Assembly (NCBI GenBank): GCA_017399225.1 | Contig: JAFQEB010000135.1 | Span: forward strand, 1 to 9,782 | DNA from: Clostridia bacterium | GTDB lineage: Bacteria > Bacillota_A > Clostridia > Christensenellales > Aristaeellaceae | Length of the DNA stretch: 9,782 nt | Reading direction: 5' to 3' | Shown: positions 5,037 to 9,782 of the stretch, in pieces | Numbering within the stretch: position 1 is the stretch's first letter | Layout: each line of letters starts with the position of its first letter | Made by a program: the position numbers and the translations under genes | Notes under the pieces: generated by a model | Seen by the model: only the letters and a program-made list of their open reading frames with translations | What the model was told of the DNA's origin: nothing | The model's database searches: none

Positions 5037-6803
5037 TTATTCCTCCGGGAACGCGTACTGTGCCTTGTACTTCGCAAACTGCTCTGCGAAGGCGGCGCTC
5101 TCGTGCAGCTCGCCGGCCTTGAGGGCGTTCAGGTACTCGTGGGCTTCCAGTTTGCCCTCGGAGACCTGCAGCATCTCCACCGCCACGTTGGAGCAGTGGT
5201 CGGCGGTGCGCTCGCAGGCGGTCAGCAGATCCTCCAGCACGAAGCCGTACTCTACCGTGCACAGGCCGTCGCGCAGGCGGCGCACATGGCGGGACTTCAC
5301 TTCGCGGACAAGGGCGTCCACCACCTGCTCCTGGGGCTCGATCTGGATCGCCTGCTCCATGTCAAAGCTGGTGTAGGCGGATACGGTGCGGTCTACAACG
5401 TCCAGCACGGCGCGCTCCAGCACGGCCAATTCGCCCTTGGCTTGTGCGGAGAAGTTGATCTTCTTCTCCTCGATCTCCAGCGCAGCCTTGGCGACGGCCA
5501 GGGCGTGGTCGCCCATGCGCTCGATGTCGGAGATGGTGTACAGGAGGGTGTTGAGGATACGGTTATCTGCCACAGAGAGGCGCATGTCGGACAGCTTGAC
5601 CAGGTAGGTGCCCAGCGCGTCCTCGTAGCGGTCGGTGCGGTCTTCCAGTTCGGCGACCTCCTCCATGGTGGCGGCATCGAATTTCTTCGTCAGGCCGATG
5701 GCCAGGCGCATGGCCTTGGCGGCGTCGGCAGCCATCACGGCAGCGATCTCCTGGGCGCGCTGCACGGCAACGGCGGGGGTGGCCAGCAGGCGCTCGTCCA
5801 GCAGCTCCTGCTTCTGGGGCGTGTTCTCACGGGGGATGATGGCATAAGCCATCTTGACCAGCAGCTTGTTCATGGGCAGCAGCACTGCCGTTGCGGCGAA
5901 GTTGAAGCCGGTGTGGATCACGGAAATATCCCAGGCCTGCACAGGCTGCGACAGGAATGTCCAGTCGATAAACAGGCCAAGGCCATAGAAAATGACCACG
6001 AAGAGCAGCACGCCCACCACGTTGAACAGCAGATGCACGATGGCCGTGCGGCGGGCATTGCGGTTCGCGCCGATGGAGCCCATCATGGCGGTGACGCAGG
6101 TGCCGATGTTCTGGCCCAGAATGATGGGGATCGCCGCGCCGTAGGTGACAGCGCCCGTCACGCACAGGCCCTGCAGGATACCCACGGAGGCGGAGGAGGA
6201 CTGGATGATGGCCGTCAGCACCGCGCCGAAGAGGATGCCCACCAGCGGGTTGGTGAAGGAGATCATCAGATCAGCAAACCAGGCCTCGGTTTTCAGGAAG
6301 GACATCGACTTGCTCATCAGATCCATGCCGGTCATCAGCGCCATGAAGCCCAGCATGATGGTGCCGACGCCCTTTTTCTTTTCGGACTTGCCCATATAAA
6401 GGAAGATACCGATCACGCCGATCAGCGGCGCAAGGGTGGAGGGCTTGAACAGCTGGAGGAAGAAGCTGTCGCCCTCCAGGCCGGACAGGGACAGGATCCA
6501 CGAGGTGATGGTGGTGCCTACGTTGGAGCCCATGATGACGCCCACGGCCTGCTGCAGCGTCATGATGCCGGAGTTGACGAAGCCCACCACCATGACCGTG
6601 GTGGCCGAGGAAGACTGGATCACCGCCGTCACGGCCAGGCCCAGCAGGAAGCCCTTCCAGACCTTGCCGCTCATCTTGGCCAGGATCGTCTGCAGCTTGC
6701 CGCCCGCCTGACGCTCCAGCGCCTTGCCCATGATATCCATACCGAACAGGAACAGCGCCAGGCCGCCCAGCAGGGAAATGATCTTAAAAATGTATGCCGT
6801 CAT
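5037..6803 (-). CDS. Na+/phosphate cotransporter with C-terminal PhoU-like domain (NptA/YjbB family)
   Basis: A 588-residue membrane protein predicted to move inorganic phosphate with Na+. It carries the inverted double repeat of the Na/Pi-cotransporter family. Each half has the QSSSA signature (VIQSSSATT at 62-69, IIQSSSASV at 199-207), and glycine-asparagine motifs follow (GSNVGTT 92-98, GQNIGT 230-235). Hydrophobic segments fill residues 1-320. From about 345 the protein becomes soluble and helical (PAVAVQRAQEIAAVMAADAAKAMRLAI..., ISDIERMGDHALAVAKAA), matching a PhoU-like domain, which links transport to phosphate regulation. The start is the ATG complementary to 6801-6803, with AAGGAGA 7 nt upstream. 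A longer open frame to 6887 is rejected because it would run through the promoter. The gene diverges from pstSCAB and has its own terminator. Confidence 0.93.
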   Translation of the reverse strand: MTAYIFKIISLLGGLALFLFGMDIMGKALERQAGGKLQTILAKMSGKVWKGFLLGLAVTAVIQSSSATTVMVVGFVNSGIMTLQQAVGVIMGSNVGTTITSWILSLSGLEGDSFFLQLFKPSTLAPLIGVIGIFLYMGKSEKKKGVGTIMLGFMALMTGMDLMSKSMSFLKTEAWFADLMISFTNPLVGILFGAVLTAIIQSSSASVGILQGLCVTGAVTYGAAIPIILGQNIGTCVTAMMGSIGANRNARRTAIVHLLFNVVGVLLFVVIFYGLGLFIDWTFLSQPVQAWDISVIHTGFNFAATAVLLPMNKLLVKMAYAIIPRENTPQKQELLDERLLATPAVAVQRAQEIAAVMAADAAKAMRLAIGLTKKFDAATMEEVAELEDRTDRYEDALGTYLVKLSDMRLSVADNRILNTLLYTISDIERMGDHALAVAKAALEIEEKKINFSAQAKGELAVLERAVLDVVDRTVSAYTSFDMEQAIQIEPQEQVVDALVREVKSRHVRRLRDGLCTVEYGFVLEDLLTACERTADHCSNVAVEMLQVSEGKLEAHEYLNALKAGELHESAAFAEQFAKYKAQYAFPEE

Positions 6804-6848
6804 CGTTGACTCTCCTTTACGGAAATCTTGCATATTTCGACAGCATTC

Positions 6849-6872
6849 ATTATAAATGCAGGGTTTTGTCAA
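6849..6872 (-). promoter_or_regulatory. Candidate promoter of the Na/Pi transporter gene
   Basis: On the minus strand, TATAAT (6854 to 6849) is a perfect -10, with the start expected near 6842 and a leader of about 39 nt. A perfect TTGACA lies at 6872 to 6867, but the gap is only 12 bp, too short for a standard -35. The hexamer at the correct distance is poor, which suits an activator-dependent promoter. Confidence 0.55.
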
Positions 6873-6886
6873 GACCAGCAGAGCCA

Positions 6887-6915
6887 TGCAAAGGTTGTGT
6901 AAAATGTTTGTAAAG
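6887..6915 (-). promoter_or_regulatory. Pho-box-like triple direct repeat (Na/Pi gene side)
   Basis: Read on the minus strand, three heptamers CTTTACA, TTTTACA and CTTTGCA start exactly 11 bp apart with 4-nt spacers (plus-strand starts 6909, 6898, 6887). The 11-bp period and T-T-x-A-C-A core match the known PhoP box of Bacillus and resemble the 7+4 layout of the E. coli Pho box. It lies upstream of the TATAAT at 6849-6854 and reads towards the Na/Pi gene. Binding by a PhoB/PhoP response regulator is inferred. Confidence 0.65.
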
Positions 6916-6945
6916 CCGCAGGAGGACGGCGGATTCCACAGAACA

Positions 6946-6974
6946 TTTTACTCGATTTTTACCTTCCCGGTATT
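6946..6974 (+). promoter_or_regulatory. Weaker Pho-box-like direct repeats (pst side)
   Basis: On the plus strand, TTTTACT (6946-6952) and TTTTACC (6957-6963) are 11 bp apart. A degenerate third unit, CGGTATT (6968-6974), and a possible upstream TCCACA (6935-6940) keep the same phase. The second repeat ends 31 bp before the pst -10, almost the same distance as on the minus strand (32 bp). Its similarity to the opposite-strand repeats and its position before pstS support a phosphate-response site. Confidence 0.5.
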
Positions 6975-7018
6975 CGTTTGAAATATGCCGGCAGTATGAT
7001 ACAGGCGTACCAAACGAA
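6973..7018 (+). repeat. 8-bp inverted repeat bracketing the pst -10 region
   Basis: TTCGTTTG (6973-6980) is the exact reverse complement of CAAACGAA (7011-7018). The arms lie 30 bp apart on either side of the predicted -10 and start, the second just before the ribosome binding site. It could bind a second regulator or be chance. Confidence 0.35.
6995..7000 (+). promoter_or_regulatory. Candidate -10 element of the pst operon
   Basis: TATGAT at 6995-7000 puts the transcription start near 7007 and leaves a leader of about 30 nt before the pstS ATG. No acceptable -35 hexamer lies 16-18 bp upstream, as expected for Pho-activated promoters where the response regulator replaces the -35 contact. Confidence 0.5.
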
Positions 7019-7036
7019 GAAAGGAAGTTGAAAATC

Positions 7037-7885
7037 ATGAAGAAGATTATCTCTGTTCTGCTGATCCTGACTATGTTGTTCACCACCGCCTGCGCAATGG
7101 CGGAAGAGATCAACGTCATCTCCCGCGAGGACGGCTCCGGCACCCGTGGCGCGTTCATCGAGCTGTTCGGCATCGAGCAGAAGAACGCCGAGGGCAAGAA
7201 AATCGACTACACCACCGACGACTGCGACATCACCAACTCCACCTCCGTCATGATGACCAGCGTGGCCGGTAACGACTGCGCCATCGGCTACATCAGCCTG
7301 GGCTCCATGAACGAGACTGTCAAGGCGCTGACCATCGATGACGCGGCTGCCTCTGTGGAGAACATCAAGAACGGCAGCTACAAGGTGGCCCGCCCCTTCA
7401 ACATCGCCACCAAGGCCGAGGTGAGCGACGCGGCGGCTGACTTCATCGCCTTCATCATGAGCGCCGAAGGCCAGGCCGTCATCGAGGCCAACGGCTACAT
7501 CGCCGTGGAGGAGGAGGCTCCTGCCTTCGAGGGCGGCAAGGTGAAGGGCAAGATCGTCGTTGCCGGTTCTTCCTCTGTGACTCCTGTGATGGAGAAGCTC
7601 AAGGAAGCCTACGAGGCCCTCAACCCCAACGTGGAGATCGAGCTGCAGCAGAGCGACTCTTCCTCCGGCATGACCTCCACCATCGACGGCGTGTGCGACA
7701 TCGGCATGGCTTCCCGCGCCTTGAAGGATTCCGAAATCGAAAAGGGCCTCACCGGCCTGACCATCGCCATGGACGGCATCGCGGTCATCGTGAGCCTGGA
7801 CAATCCTGTGGACGGCCTGACTACCGAGCAGGTGCGGGACATCTACATGGGCGAGATCACCGAGTGGAGCGAGGTCAATGAGTAA
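7037..7885 (+). CDS. pstS: Phosphate-binding protein PstS with permuted domain order
   Basis: A 282-residue exported substrate-binding subunit of the Pst ABC phosphate importer. Residues 1-22 are a signal peptide (MKKII..., A-M-A|EE). Cys19 exists, but TTAC is a poor lipobox, so membrane anchoring is uncertain. The mature protein starts with the motif normally found in mid-protein, SREDGSGTR (29-37; Arg30, Asp32, Ser34 and Thr36 match phosphate ligands of E. coli PstS). It continues through IGYISLGS, ARPFNIATK and SAEGQAVIEANGYIAV (142-157), usually the C terminus. After a Glu/Gly/Lys linker (158-171) comes the usual N-terminal half: KIVVAGSSSVTP (172-183), SDSSSGMTS, CDIGMASR (220-226), MDGIAVIV, LTTEQVRDIYMGEITEWSEV, then stop. 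Both halves occur once and total length is normal for one protein. The ATG at 7037 follows AAGGAAG (7021-7027); the TTG at 7028 directly abuts that site. The 3' end overlaps pstC by 8 nt. Confidence 0.92.
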   Translation: MKKIISVLLILTMLFTTACAMAEEINVISREDGSGTRGAFIELFGIEQKNAEGKKIDYTTDDCDITNSTSVMMTSVAGNDCAIGYISLGSMNETVKALTIDDAAASVENIKNGSYKVARPFNIATKAEVSDAAADFIAFIMSAEGQAVIEANGYIAVEEEAPAFEGGKVKGKIVVAGSSSVTPVMEKLKEAYEALNPNVEIELQQSDSSSGMTSTIDGVCDIGMASRALKDSEIEKGLTGLTIAMDGIAVIVSLDNPVDGLTTEQVRDIYMGEITEWSEVNE

Positions 7886-8741
7886 GGTTAGCTTTCAGGT
7901 TGTGAAGGAGAATGCGGCGAAAGTGGCGTTCACCTTCACAGCCCTCGTTTCGATTCTGGCGGTAGCGCTGATCTGCGTGTTCCTGTTCGTCAACGGCATC
8001 CCCGGCATGGCGAAAATCGGTGTCTGGGACTTCCTGTCCGGCGAAAAGTGGAAGCCTGGGCAGGAGGTTTTCGGCATTCTGCCTTTCATCCTCGGCTCGG
8101 TGTATGTCACGGCGGGCGCGCTGGTGGTGGGCGTTCCGGCAGGGTTGATGACGGCGCTGTTCCTGTCGCGGTTCGCGTCGAAGCGGATGGTGAAGCTCCT
8201 GCGCCCGGCGGTGCAGCTGCTGGCGGGCATCCCCTCGGTGGTGTACGGCTTCTTCGGGCTGGTGGTGCTGGTGCCGCTGGTGCGCGAGGCCTTCGGCGGC
8301 ACGGGTTCCTCCCTGCTGACGGCCAGCGTGCTGCTGGGCATGATGATCCTGCCCACCATCATCACCGTGGCGGAATCTGCGCTGAACGCCGTGCCCGCCG
8401 CCTATTATGAGGGGGCGCTGGCCCTGGGCGCGACCCATGAGCGCAGCGTGTTCCACGTCATTCTCCCGGCAGCAAAATCCGGCGTGATGGCGGGCGTCAT
8501 CCTCGGCATCGGTCGCGCCATCGGCGAAGCCACCGCTGTCATGATGGTGGCAGGAAACCGCACCTCCATGCCCAAGGGCCTGCTGAAAGGCGTGCGCACC
8601 CTGACCAGCAATATCGTGATCGAAATGGGCTACGCCACCGACTTGCACCGGGAGGCGCTGATCGCCACGGCGGTGGTGCTATTCGTGTTCATCCTGCTGA
8701 TCAACGTGCTGACCAGCATCCTGAAAAGGAGGGGCGGCTGA
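7878..8741 (+). CDS. pstC: Phosphate ABC transporter permease PstC
   Basis: A 287-residue inner-membrane subunit that pairs with PstA to form the phosphate channel of the Pst importer. About six membrane segments are visible, near residues 17-39, 68-95, 112-135, 146-166, 203-224 and 261-283. The cytoplasmic EAA loop that contacts the PstB ATPase is clear (EGALALGATHERSVFHVILP, 178-197), followed by SGVMAGVILGIGRAIGEATAV, typical of PstC/PstA. The ATG at 7878 lies inside the 3' end of pstS (ATGAGTAA overlap) with GGAG at 7866-7869, so translation is probably coupled. The C-terminal hydrophobic segment ends in KRRGG, and the stop shares one base with the pstA start. PstC is distinguished from PstA by position in the operon and by the FLSGEKWKPG...FGILPFILGS segment. 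Confidence 0.96.
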   Translation: MSKVSFQVVKENAAKVAFTFTALVSILAVALICVFLFVNGIPGMAKIGVWDFLSGEKWKPGQEVFGILPFILGSVYVTAGALVVGVPAGLMTALFLSRFASKRMVKLLRPAVQLLAGIPSVVYGFFGLVVLVPLVREAFGGTGSSLLTASVLLGMMILPTIITVAESALNAVPAAYYEGALALGATHERSVFHVILPAAKSGVMAGVILGIGRAIGEATAVMMVAGNRTSMPKGLLKGVRTLTSNIVIEMGYATDLHREALIATAVVLFVFILLINVLTSILKRRGG

Positions 8742-9568
8742 TGTTTGCTAAGCTGCAAGCAAAGCTCTACCGTGCAGCGGTGTATGCAGGCGCGGCCTTT
8801 TCCGTAGGCGTGCTGGTGCTGATCGTGGGGTACATCCTCATCAAGGGCATTCCCCACCTGTCGCCGGAGCTGTTTGCGTGGGAGTACAACTCCCGGAACG
8901 TGTCCATGACGCCCGCTATTATCAACACGCTGCTGATGACGCTGCTGTCCCTGCTGGTCTGCGTGCCGCTGGGCATCGGCGCGGCCATCTGGCTGACGGA
9001 GTACGCTCCCCGCGGCAGCAGGCTGGTGAAGCTGGTCCGCATGACGGCGGAGACGCTCTCCGGCATTCCTTCCATCATCTATGGTCTGTTCGGCTCGCTG
9101 TTCTTTGTGGTAGCGATGGGGATGGGCTTGTCCCTGCTTTCCGGCGCGCTGACGCTCAGCATCATGGTGCTGCCCACCATCATGCGTACCACCGAGGAAG
9201 CCCTCCTGGCTGTGCCGGACAGCTACCGCGAAGGCAGCTTCGGCCTGGGCGCAGGACGGCTGCGAACCACCTTCAAGGTGGTGCTGCCCAGCGCCGTGCC
9301 GGGCATTCTCTCCGGCGTGATCCTCGCCATCGGGCGTATCGTGGGCGAAACGGCGGCGCTGATTTACACCGCTGGCACCGTGGCCAAGGTACCCGGTTCC
9401 CTGCTGGATTCCACCCGCACGCTGGCGGTGCACATGTACACCATCTCCACTGAGGGGCTGTACATCGACCAGAGCTACGCCACGGCCGTGGTGCTGCTGG
9501 TGATGGTGCTGCTCATCAACAGCCTGTCCGCGCTGATCGCACGCAAAGTTGGAGGAAAACACGCATGA
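8741..9568 (+). CDS. pstA: Phosphate ABC transporter permease PstA
   Basis: A 275-residue second membrane subunit of the Pst channel. It has a first hydrophobic segment at about 13-35, then the PstA-type sequence ITLxxT-like [18 protein letters not shown] (61-78), [15 protein letters not shown] (104-118), and the EAA loop [20 protein letters not shown] (164-183) followed by [22 protein letters not shown]. The last membrane segment covers about 246-266. The ATG at 8741 overlaps the pstC stop by one base (TGATG) and is served by AAGGAGG (8726-8732), 8 nt upstream. The 3' end overlaps pstB by 4 nt (ATGA), so the operon is tightly coupled. Confidence 0.96.
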   Translation: MFAKLQAKLYRAAVYAGAAFSVGVLVLIVGYILIKGIPHLSPELFAWEYNSRNVSMTPAIINTLLMTLLSLLVCVPLGIGAAIWLTEYAPRGSRLVKLVRMTAETLSGIPSIIYGLFGSLFFVVAMGMGLSLLSGALTLSIMVLPTIMRTTEEALLAVPDSYREGSFGLGAGRLRTTFKVVLPSAVPGILSGVILAIGRIVGETAALIYTAGTVAKVPGSLLDSTRTLAVHMYTISTEGLYIDQSYATAVVLLVMVLLINSLSALIARKVGGKHA

Positions 9569-9782
9569 AAATAGAGATCAACAACCTTGACCTGCATTAC
9601 GGGTCTTTTCATGCTCTGAAGGGCGTGAACCTGGCCATCCGCGAGAAGGAGATCACCGCCTTTATCGGACCCAGCGGCTGCGGAAAATCGACGCTGCTCA
9701 AGACCCTCAACCGCATGAACGATCTGGTGGAGGGCTGCAAGATCACCGGCGAGGTGCTGCTGGACGGCGCGGATGTGTACAA
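9565..9782 (+). CDS. pstB: Phosphate ABC transporter ATP-binding protein PstB (3' end outside window)
   Basis: The first 72 complete codons of the ATPase that powers the Pst importer on the cytoplasmic face. The protein begins [20 protein letters not shown], and the Walker A motif GPSGCGKST lies at residues 35-43 (about 9667-9693), followed by [14 protein letters not shown], the PstB-specific sequence in which NRMND distinguishes it from other ABC ATPases. The Walker B and signature motifs would lie past the window end (a full PstB is about 250 residues). The ATG at 9565 overlaps the pstA stop (ATGA) and follows GGAGG (9551-9555) by 9 nt. A phoU gene often follows pstB, but that is beyond the view. 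Confidence 0.95.
   Translation, partial: MKIEINNLDLHYGSFHALKGVNLAIREKEITAFIGPSGCGKSTLLKTLNRMNDLVEGCKITGEVLLDGADVY

Noticed and set aside
6804..6887. N-terminal extension of the Na/Pi transporter to a start at 6887.
   Set aside because: It would run through the TATAAT and TTGACA hexamers. AAGGAGA and a canonical hydrophobic N terminus support the ATG at 6803.
7028..7030. TTG start for pstS.
   Set aside because: It directly abuts the AAGGAAG ribosome binding site with no spacer; the ATG at 7037 has a 9-nt spacer and gives a normal signal peptide.

Overview
The window looks like chromosomal sequence from a GC-rich anaerobic Firmicute (Clostridia type, possibly a gut lineage). The evidence is strong AGGAGG-type ribosome binding sites, short Gram-positive signal peptides ending A-x-A|E, a bacterial-type LeuRS, a tRNA gene without an encoded CCA, a family 44 glycoside hydrolase and tightly overlapping pst genes. 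Taxonomy below class cannot be read from this sequence. No phage, transposon or CRISPR is visible.

Layout. (1) 1-1312: the 3' part of leuS, followed by a GC-rich repeat-bearing spacer and a probable terminator. (2) 1529-3575: a well-formed promoter with an 18-bp palindromic operator at the start site, a ribbon-helix-helix regulator, and 15 bp later a secreted GH44 beta-glucanase that probably shares its transcript. (3) 3709-4554: an unrecognised secreted protein ending at a terminator. (4) 4666-4811: a complete tRNA-Ala(GGC) unit with its own promoter and terminator. (5) 4982-6803, minus strand: a Na+/phosphate cotransporter with a C-terminal PhoU-like domain and a bidirectional terminator. 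(6) 6804-7036: a divergent control region with Pho-box-like 11-bp direct repeats. (7) 7037-9782: pstS-pstC-pstA-pstB, with pstB cut by the window end.

Together, the right half is a phosphate-uptake locus. A Na+-driven transporter and the high-affinity Pst ABC transporter diverge from one intergenic region carrying candidate PhoB/PhoP-type repeats in both orientations. The most unusual feature is PstS. Its two sequence halves are in the reverse of the normal order: the ISREDGSGTR half precedes the GSSSVTP half. This looks like a clean circular permutation of a full-length phosphate-binding protein. The left half pairs a probably self-regulated ribbon-helix-helix protein with a plant-glucan hydrolase, which is a second candidate for an undescribed regulatory link.
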